A stretch of DNA of 16,917 nt from JBCDBH01 sp039184055 (lineage in GTDB: Bacteria; Acidobacteriota; Thermoanaerobaculia; Multivoradales; J023). The stretch lies in NCBI GenBank assembly GCA_039184055.1, contig JBCDBH010000095.1:1-16917 (forward strand), written 5' to 3'. Under the pieces are notes generated by a model. It made no database searches. It was not told the origin of the DNA and saw nothing but the letters and a program-made list of their open reading frames with translations. Made by a program: the position numbers and the translations under genes. Position 1 is the first letter of the stretch, and each line of letters opens with the position of its first letter. Below, piece by piece: positions 1 to 7,539 of the stretch.

Positions 1-364
1 CCGCGAACCCCGAAACCAGAGCCAATCCGATCGCTTCGTCGACCGTCAACGTGCCGAGCACGCCGGCCAGCGCTTCTTCGAGATTGCGAGCGCCGACAAA
101 GACCTGACGCGCGCCGATCCACAGCGCGAGGAGCACCAATCCGCCGCCGATCCCGATCGCGAGATCGATCCACCAGGTTTCGAGATCGATAAAGAGGCCG
201 AGGGGAATGTCGTCGAGGGCGAAACCGATCCACAGCACCCCGGCGACCGCCAGCACGAGGTAGAAGATCCACGCGCTTCGATACAGGCTGCCCGGAGGCA
301 GCAGCGGCTGCTCGTGGCCACCGGCCGATGGCGGATCACCACCACCGGCGGGCGAGTCAGTCAT
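1..364 (-). CDS. Partial membrane protein, probable CPBP-family intramembrane protease (N-terminus only)
   Basis: The ATG at 364 overlaps the transaldolase stop by 8 bp, and 121 codons run open to the window edge. After a Gly/Pro-rich cytosolic-looking start (about residues 1-28) there are two hydrophobic segments, roughly residues 31-50 and 65-85, likely membrane helices. The last visible residues (ALAGVLGTLTVDEAIGLALV, then SGFA) resemble the stretch just before the catalytic EExxxR motif of CPBP (CAAX protease and bacteriocin-processing) intramembrane proteases, but that motif would lie outside the window. The membrane location is well supported by hydropathy. The CPBP assignment is from memory of the family and is only moderately sure. 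The overlap suggests translational coupling to the upstream transaldolase, although no functional link between the two is obvious. Confidence 0.6.
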   Translation of the reverse strand, partial: MTDSPAGGGDPPSAGGHEQPLLPPGSLYRSAWIFYLVLAVAGVLWIGFALDDIPLGLFIDLETWWIDLAIGIGGGLVLLALWIGARQVFVGARNLEEALAGVLGTLTVDEAIGLALVSGFA

Positions 365-1016
365 CGAAGCTACGGCCGGTGGCGTTCCAATCGGCGAGAA
401 AACGCTCGAGACCGTTGTCGGTGAGAGGGTGACGGTAGAGTTTCTGCAGCACGGCGAAAGGAATCGTCGCGACGTCCGCGCCCATCCGCGCGGCGGTGAC
501 CACGTGACCCGGGTGACGAACCGACGCCACGAGCACCTCGGTGTCGAAATCGTAGGCGGTGTAGATGTTCTGGATCTCTTCGATCAACAACATGCCGTCG
601 TGACCGATATCGTCGAGCCGACCGACGAACGGTGAGATGAACGCGGCACCGGCTTTGGCAGCGAGAAGAGCTTGGCTGGCCGAAAAGCACAGGGTGACGT
701 TCGACCGAATGCCCTCGCTCCACAGCGCCGCGACGGCGCGTAGACCGTCGGGGGTCAGCGGCACCTTCACCACGACGTTGTCGGCGAGATCGGCGAGCCG
801 AAGCCCCTGCTCCATCATGCCGTCGAAGTCGGTGGCGAGCACCTCACCCGATACCGGCCGGCCATCGACCAGCTCGGCGATCTCTTTCACGGTGGGCAAA
901 TAGGGCTTGCCCTGCTGGGCGATCAAGCTCGGGTTGGTGGTCACACCGTCGACCATGCCCCATTCGAGACCGGTCTCGATCTCTTCGATGTTAGCGGTAT
1001 CGAGAAAGAAATCCAT
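357..1016 (-). CDS. tal: Small-type transaldolase (FSA/TalC/MipB family)
   Basis: This is a 219-residue class I aldolase-fold protein, the usual length for the short transaldolase/fructose-6-phosphate aldolase subfamily. It should act in the cytosolic non-oxidative pentose phosphate pathway, moving a dihydroxyacetone unit between sugar phosphates. Visible landmarks are Asp6 (FFLDTAN), TTNPS at 26-30, the Schiff-base lysine Lys84 (VVVKVPLTPDG), Arg133 in SPFVGR and Ser165 in VASVRHPG. Glu58 and Phe130 occupy the positions where E. coli FsaA has Gln59 and Tyr131. Glu and Phe are the transaldolase pattern, so transaldolase is preferred over fructose-6-phosphate aldolase, although automatic pipelines may name it fsa. 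The ATG at 1016 has a GAGGTG Shine-Dalgarno sequence 8 nt upstream (1025-1030). It lies 102 bp downstream of gyrA with no clear terminator between, so read-through is possible. Confidence 0.93.
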   Translation of the reverse strand: MDFFLDTANIEEIETGLEWGMVDGVTTNPSLIAQQGKPYLPTVKEIAELVDGRPVSGEVLATDFDGMMEQGLRLADLADNVVVKVPLTPDGLRAVAALWSEGIRSNVTLCFSASQALLAAKAGAAFISPFVGRLDDIGHDGMLLIEEIQNIYTAYDFDTEVLVASVRHPGHVVTAARMGADVATIPFAVLQKLYRHPLTDNGLERFLADWNATGRSFDD

Positions 1017-1118
1017 GCTGCGGACACCTCTATGACGTTTCGCGGCGATATGCCGACGCGCCGACGTTATCTCGCCAGCCGGCTATTGACCAGGCGCGTC
1101 CGCTCTTTTCAGCAGCTC

Positions 1119-3692
1119 CTAATTGACCGGCTCGTCGGCGTCGAGACCGGGCGATACGTCGAGCGCGTCGCCACCTTCGGCACCGTCGATGTCATCTCCG
1201 TCATCGATGTCATCTCCGTCTTCGATGTCATCGTCACGCTCGGCGATCTTCGCCACCGCGACGACCTGCTCATCGGCATTGAGGTTCATCAAGCGCACGC
1301 CCTGGGTGGCGCGACCGATCGGCCGTAGCCCGTCGATGCCGATCCGGATCAGCTTGCCACCACCGGTGATCAGCATCACCTCGTCACCGATCTCGACCTG
1401 ACGCACCTTGACCACTTCGCCGGTCTTGTCGCTCACCTTCAGGTTGATGATGCCGAGCCCGCCACGACTCTGACGACGGTATTCGTCGACCGGGGTGCGT
1501 TTGCCGTAACCGTTGCTGGCCACGGTGAGAATGTCGCCGTCGGTCTCGAGCACCGCCATCGCGACGACTCGATCGCCGTCGCGGAGACGAATGCCACGCA
1601 CGCCACGGGTGACGCGACCCATCGTGCGCACCGCCATCAGACCTTCTTCGTTGTCGTCGCTCTCGGGGAAGCGAATGGAGTAGCCCTCGGCGGTGGCGAG
1701 CATGATGTCGCTCGTGCCATCGGTCACCCGCACGTCGAGAAGACGGTCGTCGTCGTCGATCAAGATGGCGATGATGCCACCCGAGCGCGGATTCGAATAC
1801 GCCGCCAGCTCGGTCTTCTTCACCGTGCCCTGCTCGGTGACGAAGATCAGATAGCCGTCCTCGAAATCCCGCACCGCCGCGGTGGTGGCGACGCCTTCAC
1901 CGGGCTCGAGCTCGAGCAGATTGACGATCGCCTTGCCACGCGAGGTCGGTCCGAGCTCGGGAATCTGATGCACCTTGAGCCAATGGACCTTGCCGAAGGT
2001 CGTGAACACCAGCACGTAAGAATGCGCCGAGGCGATGTAGAGATGCTCGACGAAATCGTCGTCGCGTGTCTCCATGCCCTTGCGACCTTTGCCACCACGC
2101 CCTTGCGCGCGATAGAGCGCGAGCGGCGAGCGCTTGATGTAGCCCGCCTGGGTGACCGTGATCACCATGTCCTCATCGGCGATCAGATCTTCGATGTCGA
2201 TGTCGTTGGTCGCTTGAATGATCTCGGTGCGGCGCGGGTTGTCATAGGTCTCTTTGATCTCGAGCAGCTCTTTTTTGATTTCTTCGAGCAGCAGCGCGTC
2301 CGACGCCAGGATGGCGCGTAGACGTTCGATCAAGGCCACGATCTCGCGGTATTCGTCGACGATTTTTTCGCGTTCGAGACCGGTGAGACGCTGCAGACGC
2401 ATGTCGAGAATGGCCTGCGCCTGCACCTGGCTAAAGGTGAACTCCGCCATCAGTCGCTCGCGCGCCTCGTCGGGCGTTCGGCTCGACCGGATCGTGGTGA
2501 TGATCTCGTCGATGTGGTCGAGCGCCTTGAGCAAGCCTTCCAAAATGTGGGCGCGGCGCTCGGCTTTGGCGAGATCGAAACGCACCCGACGAATCACCAC
2601 CGTCTTGCGGTGATCGAGGAAATAGCTCAACACCTGACGAAGGTTCAGCACCCTCGGCTGGTTGTCGACGATCGCCACCATGTTGATCCCGAACGTCGTC
2701 TGCAGCTGGGTCAACTTGTAAAGGTTGTTGAGAATGATGTCGGTGACCTCGCCTCGTTTGAGCTCGATCACCACGCGAATGCCGTCGCGGTCGCTCTCGT
2801 CTCGCATGTCCGAGATGCCTTCGAGACGTTTTTCGCGCACCAAGGCCGCGATTCGCTCGAGCAGCTTGGCTTTGTTGACCTGATAGGGAATCTCGTCGAC
2901 GATGATCGCTTCACGATCCCCTTTGCCGATGTCTTCGAAATGACAACGGGCGCGCATCTGGATGGCGCCACGACCCGTGGTGTAGGCGTCCCGAATACCA
3001 CGCATACCGTGAATGAAGCCGGCGGTCGGAAAGTCCGGACCGGGTAAGACCGTCATGAGATCTTCGACCGTCGCCAGCGGGTTTTCGATCAGCATGAGCA
3101 CCGCGTCGATCACCTCACCGAGATTGTGAGGCGGAATGTTGGTGGCCATACCGACCGCGATACCCGCCGAGCCGTTGACGAGCAAATTGGGGAAACGCGC
3201 CGGCAAGACGGTCGGCTCTTGCTCGTTTTCGTCGTAATTCGGGACCCAATCGACCGTTTCTTTGTCGATATCCTCGCGCAGGAGCTCCTCGGCGAGCTTG
3301 GTCAGGCGGATTTCGGTGTACCGCATCGCGGCGGGGTTGTCGCCGTCGAGCGAACCGAAGTTGCCTTGGCCATCGACCAGCGGATACCGCATGGTGAAAT
3401 CCTGCGCCATCCGCACGATGGTGTCGTAGATCGCGTCGTTGCCGTGCGGGTGGTATTTGCCCATCACGTCACCGACGATACGAGCCGATTTCTTATAGGC
3501 CCGATTCGACCGGTTGCCGCTCTCCCACATACCGTAGAGCACCCGACGGTGCACCGGTTTGAGACCGTCACGAACATCGGGCAAAGCACGCCCGATGATG
3601 ACGCTCATCGCGTAGTCGAGATAACTCCGGCGTAGCTCCTCTTCGATATCCACGGGCAGGATGATCGACTCGGCTGGGCGCTCGTCACTCAT
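1119..3692 (-). CDS. gyrA: DNA gyrase subunit A
   Basis: This 857-residue protein is the breakage-reunion and DNA-wrapping subunit of the A2B2 gyrase, which introduces negative supercoils. The catalytic tyrosine is Tyr125 (AAMRYTEIRL). The quinolone-binding helix IV lies around residues 74-98 (GDVMGKYHPHGNDAIYDT), and the tower/coiled-coil region follows to about 500. The C-terminal beta-pinwheel begins near residue 510 with a GyrA box at 530-536 reading QGRGGKG; the usual form is Q(R/K)RGG(R/K)G, so its second residue is atypical. The protein ends in an acidic tail (about 815-857) built partly from DGDDID-like repeats. The ATG at 3692 is preceded by AGAGG (3704-3708), and the gene lies 38 bp after gyrB, implying a gyrBA operon. 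Asn85-Asp86 occupy the positions of E. coli Asp82-Ser83. Length and all core motifs are intact. Confidence 0.98.
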   Translation of the reverse strand: MSDERPAESIILPVDIEEELRRSYLDYAMSVIIGRALPDVRDGLKPVHRRVLYGMWESGNRSNRAYKKSARIVGDVMGKYHPHGNDAIYDTIVRMAQDFTMRYPLVDGQGNFGSLDGDNPAAMRYTEIRLTKLAEELLREDIDKETVDWVPNYDENEQEPTVLPARFPNLLVNGSAGIAVGMATNIPPHNLGEVIDAVLMLIENPLATVEDLMTVLPGPDFPTAGFIHGMRGIRDAYTTGRGAIQMRARCHFEDIGKGDREAIIVDEIPYQVNKAKLLERIAALVREKRLEGISDMRDESDRDGIRVVIELKRGEVTDIILNNLYKLTQLQTTFGINMVAIVDNQPRVLNLRQVLSYFLDHRKTVVIRRVRFDLAKAERRAHILEGLLKALDHIDEIITTIRSSRTPDEARERLMAEFTFSQVQAQAILDMRLQRLTGLEREKIVDEYREIVALIERLRAILASDALLLEEIKKELLEIKETYDNPRRTEIIQATNDIDIEDLIADEDMVITVTQAGYIKRSPLALYRAQGRGGKGRKGMETRDDDFVEHLYIASAHSYVLVFTTFGKVHWLKVHQIPELGPTSRGKAIVNLLELEPGEGVATTAAVRDFEDGYLIFVTEQGTVKKTELAAYSNPRSGGIIAILIDDDDRLLDVRVTDGTSDIMLATAEGYSIRFPESDDNEEGLMAVRTMGRVTRGVRGIRLRDGDRVVAMAVLETDGDILTVASNGYGKRTPVDEYRRQSRGGLGIINLKVSDKTGEVVKVRQVEIGDEVMLITGGGKLIRIGIDGLRPIGRATQGVRLMNLNADEQVVAVAKIAERDDDIEDGDDIDDGDDIDGAEGGDALDVSPGLDADEPVN
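1188..1241 (-). repeat. 18-bp tandem repeat encoding the acidic GyrA tail
   Basis: Three units of 18 bp start at 1188, 1206 and 1224 (plus-strand unit begins GATGTCATCTCCGTC). The first two differ by one base and the third diverges after GATGTCATC. They encode the repeated acidic (D/E)DGDDID pattern near the GyrA C-terminus. Such an in-frame tract could change copy number by slippage. Confidence 0.75.
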
Positions 3693-3730
3693 GGATCGAC
3701 TGTCCTCTCACAAAAGAAAGAAGGGAAGCG

Positions 3731-6259
3731 TCAAACGTCGAGGTTCTTGACCTCGAGGGCGTTCTCGACGATGAAATCTCGCCGCGGCTCGACCTGGTCA
3801 CCCATCAAGACGGTGAACATCTCGTCGGCGCCGGCGAGATCATCGATCTTCACCTGGAGAAGGTTGCGACGCTCGGGATCCATCGTCGTCTCCCAGAGCT
3901 GCTCCGCGTTCATTTCACCGAGACCCTTGTAGCGCTGGACGTTCAGTCCTTTGCGCGCCCCGGCGTAGAGTTTTTCGAAGAGGGTGTCGAGATCGTCGTG
4001 GGTCTCGCGCTCCTCGCCGTGAATCAGCGTGAACTCGCTCGCTTCGAGAGCGTCGAGACCGTCCTGATTGCTCACCAGGTCCCGATACTCGGCGGTGGCG
4101 AGCAGATCGCGATCGATCCGCACGCTGCGATCGACCCCGTCGACCCGGCTGTTGAAGGTCAGCACCGGGCTGTCGTGCTCGTCGTCGTCGAGCAGCGTGA
4201 CGTTCGAGAACCTCTCGCTCGCTTCGATCTGGGTCATCAACGTTTCGAGCCTCGCGGTGTCACGCAGATCGTCTTTGTCGCGCACGCCCGCGCGCAGCAT
4301 CAGCACCAACGCCTCGGTGGGTACACCCCGCGTGTCGAGACGCTCGAGATGGCTCCGGAAGCGACCGAGCCGCTCGAGAAAACGCGCCAGCTCGCTGCCT
4401 TCGAGAGCTCGGGTGTCACCGTTGGCTGCGCCGTTCTCGCTCGAGCCGTTCTTGCTCGAGTCGGCCGCCGAGCCGAGCTCGACTCGCCACTGATCGCGGA
4501 TGCGATCGATCAAGAACGCGCTGTAGGCGGCGTCGTCCTTGAGGTAGGTCGACTTCCGACCTTCGGCGACTTTGTAGAGCGGTGGCTGAGCGATGTAGAG
4601 ATGCCCACGTTCGATGAGCTCGCGCATCCAGCGGAAGAAGAAGGTCAGGATGAGCGTACGGATGTGGGAGCCGTCGACGTCGGCGTCACACATGATGATC
4701 ATCTTGTGGTAGCGCAGCTTCGCCGGGTCGAAATCTTCGACTCCGATGCCGGTACCCAAGGCGGTGATGATCGTCTTGATTTCTTCCGACGACAGCATGC
4801 GATCGAAACGCGCCTTCTCGACGTTGAGGATCTTGCCACGCAGCGGCAAGATCGCCTGAAAACGACGATTACGACCCTGTTTCGCCGTACCGCCCGCTGA
4901 ATCACCCTCGACCAGGAAGAGCTCGGCGTGCTCCGGATCGCGCTCCGAGCAGTCGGCGAGCTTGCCGGGCAGATTGGCGGTGTCGAGCGCGCCCTTGCGT
5001 CGGGTGAGCTCGCGCGCTTTACGCGCCGCTTCGCGCGCCCGCGCCGCTTCGATCGCCTTGTCGACGATCCGTCGGCCGTCGCGCGGGCTCTCCTCGAGAA
5101 AGCGACCGAGCTTTTCGCCGACCACCTGCTCGACCCAGCCTTTGACGTCGGACGACACCAGCTTGTCTTTGGTCTGGCTGGAGAACTTCGGATCTTTGAT
5201 CCGCACCGAGACGACACCGACGAGACCTTCGCGGACATCGTCTCCGGTGAGGTTCTCTTTCAAGCCTTTGTTGAGACCGGTGGACTGGGCGTAGTTGTTG
5301 ACCGTCCGGGTGAGCGCCGAACGAAAACCGATCAGATGGGTGCCACCGTCACGATTGTTGATCGTGTTGGTGAAACAGGTCACGAGCTCTTGATAGCCCT
5401 CGGTCCATTGCAAAGCGATTTCGATGCTCTCGCCGTCGCGCTCGTCGAGCAGATGCACCGGCTCGGTGTGGAGCGGCTTTTTGTTGCGCGCCAAATGCTC
5501 GACGAAGGAGCTGATCCCGCCCTCGTACCGAAAGGTCCCGCTCTTCGCGGTGCGTGCGTCGGTGAGGACGATTTCGACACCGCGATTGAGAAACGCCAGC
5601 TCGCGAAGCCGCTGGGCGAGGATGTCGTAGCTGAATTCGAGGACCGAAAAGATCTGCGGATCGGGCAAAAAAGCCACCCGCGTACCGCTGTCTTCGGTAT
5701 CGCTGATCGCCTCGATCGGCGATTGCGGCACGCCACGGCTGTACACCTGATACCAAACCCGACCGTCACGACGAATCTCGAGCTCGAGACGCTCGGACAA
5801 CGCGTTGACGACCGACACACCGACACCGTGCAAACCACCGGAGACCTTGTAGACGTTGTCGTCGAATTTGCCGCCCGAATGGAGCTCGGTCATGATGACT
5901 TCGGCCGCCGAACGCCCTTCGCCTTCGTGCATGCCGACCGGGATGCCACGGCCATCGTCTTCGACCGTCACCGAGCCATCGGTGTGGATCATCACCTCGA
6001 CACGATCGGCGAACCCCGCCTGCGCCTCGTCGATGGCGTTGTCGACCAGCTCGAAGACCATATGATGCAGACCCGATGCGTCATCGGTGTCACCGATGTA
6101 CATACCGGGGCGTTTGCGAACCGCCTCGAGCCCCTTGAGAACCTTGATACTTCCGGCGTCGTACGTCGGGTTGGCGGCGAGGGCCGCTTCGAGGCCGCTA
6201 TCATCGAGCCCGCTTTCGTCCAGGACCACCGATGACGTATCCGTTTTCGGATCAGACAA
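3731..6259 (-). CDS. gyrB: DNA gyrase subunit B
   Basis: This is the ATPase subunit of gyrase. Numbered from the longest frame (GTG at 6292, 853 aa): the GHKL ATPase domain includes Asn85 (ELVDNAIDEA), Asp113 (VEDDGRGIPV) and the lid SGGLHGVGVSVVNALS at 151-166. The TOPRIM domain has VEGDSAGG and the metal-binding DADVDGSH. A long insertion of roughly 170 residues precedes the conserved QRYKGLGEMNAEQLWETTMD tail, as in Gram-negative GyrB and unlike the shorter Gram-positive enzymes. It contains a Ser/Asn/Gly-rich low-complexity patch. No ATG starts this frame. The start given is a TTG at 6259 because GGAG (6267-6270) lies 7 nt upstream, predicting an N-terminus MSDPKTDTSS. The GTG codons at 6292, 6283 and 6265 are poorly placed relative to a ribosome site. 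It is followed 38 bp later by gyrA. Confidence 0.96.
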   Translation of the reverse strand: MSDPKTDTSSVVLDESGLDDSGLEAALAANPTYDAGSIKVLKGLEAVRKRPGMYIGDTDDASGLHHMVFELVDNAIDEAQAGFADRVEVMIHTDGSVTVEDDGRGIPVGMHEGEGRSAAEVIMTELHSGGKFDDNVYKVSGGLHGVGVSVVNALSERLELEIRRDGRVWYQVYSRGVPQSPIEAISDTEDSGTRVAFLPDPQIFSVLEFSYDILAQRLRELAFLNRGVEIVLTDARTAKSGTFRYEGGISSFVEHLARNKKPLHTEPVHLLDERDGESIEIALQWTEGYQELVTCFTNTINNRDGGTHLIGFRSALTRTVNNYAQSTGLNKGLKENLTGDDVREGLVGVVSVRIKDPKFSSQTKDKLVSSDVKGWVEQVVGEKLGRFLEESPRDGRRIVDKAIEAARAREAARKARELTRRKGALDTANLPGKLADCSERDPEHAELFLVEGDSAGGTAKQGRNRRFQAILPLRGKILNVEKARFDRMLSSEEIKTIITALGTGIGVEDFDPAKLRYHKMIIMCDADVDGSHIRTLILTFFFRWMRELIERGHLYIAQPPLYKVAEGRKSTYLKDDAAYSAFLIDRIRDQWRVELGSAADSSKNGSSENGAANGDTRALEGSELARFLERLGRFRSHLERLDTRGVPTEALVLMLRAGVRDKDDLRDTARLETLMTQIEASERFSNVTLLDDDEHDSPVLTFNSRVDGVDRSVRIDRDLLATAEYRDLVSNQDGLDALEASEFTLIHGEERETHDDLDTLFEKLYAGARKGLNVQRYKGLGEMNAEQLWETTMDPERRNLLQVKIDDLAGADEMFTVLMGDQVEPRRDFIVENALEVKNLDV

Positions 6260-6266
6260 AATCACA

Positions 6267-6270
6267 CTCC
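6267..6270 (-). promoter_or_regulatory. Shine-Dalgarno GGAG that selects a TTG start for gyrB
   Basis: On the minus strand GGAG is followed by 7 nt and then TTG (6259-6257). This is the only well-spaced ribosome site near the gyrB N-terminus, and the reason for preferring TTG over the upstream GTG codons. Confidence 0.5.
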
Positions 6271-6304
6271 AAGTCGTTTGCACGTCTCGCACGCCCCGTG
6301 AATC

Positions 6305-6336
6305 GCATGGTCCATGCCTTACGGCACCACACCGTA
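6305..6336. promoter_or_regulatory. Two adjacent palindromes upstream of gyrB
   Basis: GCATGGTCCATGC (6305-6317) is a perfect palindrome with a single central base. Two bases away, TACGG (6320-6324) and CCGTA (6332-6336) form a second inverted repeat with a 7-nt spacer. They sit 46-77 nt upstream of the preferred gyrB start, inside the presumed 5' leader. They could be an operator or a leader hairpin pair. The function is inferred; only the symmetry is seen. Confidence 0.4.
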
Positions 6337-6393
6337 CGAAGGTCGCGACACCATCTTTGGGGCGAGTTCAGCCCGAGATCCGAGCCACGCAAC

Positions 6394-6399
6394 ATTCTA
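6394..6399 (-). promoter_or_regulatory. Candidate -10 element of the gyrBA promoter
   Basis: The recF-gyrB gap (about 200 bp) is the only sizeable gap between dnaN and gyrA. On the minus strand it contains TAGAAT, 5 of 6 matches to TATAAT. No good -35 is found at 16-18 bp; GGTCCA at 15 bp is weak. Transcription from here would give a leader of about 125 nt carrying the two palindromes near 6305-6336. Low confidence without transcript data. Confidence 0.3.
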
Positions 6400-6461
6400 C
6401 CATGAACGCGACTTGGACCGCCTCTTGCATTCAATCGCTTAGTCGTTGAAAACAAATGGGC

Positions 6462-7532
6462 CTAAGCTTCCGCGTCGAGCCTGCCGTGGTGACAGTTCCA
6501 GCGTCGATCGAAAGGTAGATCACGCCACACCACCGGACGGTTCGAAGTCGCGAAAAGCTGACCGTGAACGCTCAACGCCGGCCACAGTCTTTCCAGCCGA
6601 TCTTTGTCGAGCTCGATGTCGGCATCGTCGAGAAGCATCACCGGCGCCCGCCCCGCCGACGCGAGCAAACGACCCTCGGCGGCCAGCAACGCGAGACCGA
6701 GCGCTTTGCGCTCCCCCGCCGACGCCACCTCGCGCAACGGTCGCCCGTCCCAGGTGATGACGAGCTCGTCCCGCTGCGGTCCGAGAAGCGGTTTGCCAAA
6801 GGCTCGCTCTTTCTTTTCAGCGTCTGCCAGCGCGCGATGAATCGCCTCTGGCCCCTCGAGGCCACAGCGAGGTGAAGGCCGATAGCGGACGTGGACGGGT
6901 GGCATTTCGAGATTCGTATCGGCGAGCACCGCGTCGATCGAGGTCGACAGGGCCGAGGCGAAGGACGCCCGCGCTTCGAGCACCTTGAACGCCGCTTGGG
7001 CGAGCAGCTCGTTCCACGGCGACAAGGGGCCACGACCACCGGCGAGCACCTGGCGCTTTTCGTCCAGGGTCTTGCGGTATCGGCTGAGCAGGGAAAGGGT
7101 CGATGGCTTGGTGCCGATCACGCCACGATCGAGAAACCGCCGACGTTCGGCAGGTGGACCGACGAGCACGGACAACGAGCCGCTATGCCAGGCGGTCACC
7201 GGCAGCACATCGAGATGCTCGGCGAGGCTGGTGACGCGATCGTTGACCGAACGCTCCCGATTGCGACCGGCCCGCTGCCAGCCGACGTGCAAACGCGTCC
7301 GCGCCTGACGTTCGACCTCGCCCGTGAGCGCGAAGGCATCGCTGTCATGACGACAGCAATCGGAGATGCGACTGGTGCGAAAGGACCGCGTGGTGGCGAG
7401 GGTGTAGATCGCTTCGAGCAGCGAGGTCTTGCCGGCGCCGTTTGGACCGAGGATCAGATGAGCACCGGCACCGGGCTGCCAGTGGAACGCGTCGAGATTG
7501 CGAAAGCCGCGGGCGTCGAGCTCGACCAGCAC
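6462..7532 (-). CDS. recF: DNA replication and repair protein RecF
   Basis: This is a 356-residue SMC-like ABC ATPase that binds single/double-strand junctions at gaps and helps RecR (encoded at 13889-14476) load RecA. Walker A is GPNGAGKT at 29-36. The ABC signature lies near 270-283 (ASAGERKALGLALL), and Walker B/D-loop is VMLLDDADIELD at 298-309. RecF usually has an (L/D)DDV.SELD-type sequence there, so DADIELD is a mild variant. Length matches the family. The start is GTG at 7532, 7 bp after the dnaN stop, with only a weak purine-rich ribosome site, so translation is probably coupled to dnaN. The order dnaN-recF-gyrB is the classical arrangement. Confidence 0.96.
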   Translation of the reverse strand: MLVELDARGFRNLDAFHWQPGAGAHLILGPNGAGKTSLLEAIYTLATTRSFRTSRISDCCRHDSDAFALTGEVERQARTRLHVGWQRAGRNRERSVNDRVTSLAEHLDVLPVTAWHSGSLSVLVGPPAERRRFLDRGVIGTKPSTLSLLSRYRKTLDEKRQVLAGGRGPLSPWNELLAQAAFKVLEARASFASALSTSIDAVLADTNLEMPPVHVRYRPSPRCGLEGPEAIHRALADAEKKERAFGKPLLGPQRDELVITWDGRPLREVASAGERKALGLALLAAEGRLLASAGRAPVMLLDDADIELDKDRLERLWPALSVHGQLFATSNRPVVWRDLPFDRRWNCHHGRLDAEA

Positions 7533-7539
7533 CCGCTGC

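Noticed and set aside
2262..2290. A-run (AAAAAAG on the minus strand) as a programmed frameshift site
   Set aside because: It is inside gyrA, not dnaX, and codon phase is AAA AAA G rather than A AAA AAG; gyrA continues intact and no frameshift product is expected.
4928..6235. 435-residue plus-strand ORF opposite gyrB
   Set aside because: It is antisense to a well-conserved gene; long antisense frames are common in GC-rich DNA and no domain is recognisable.
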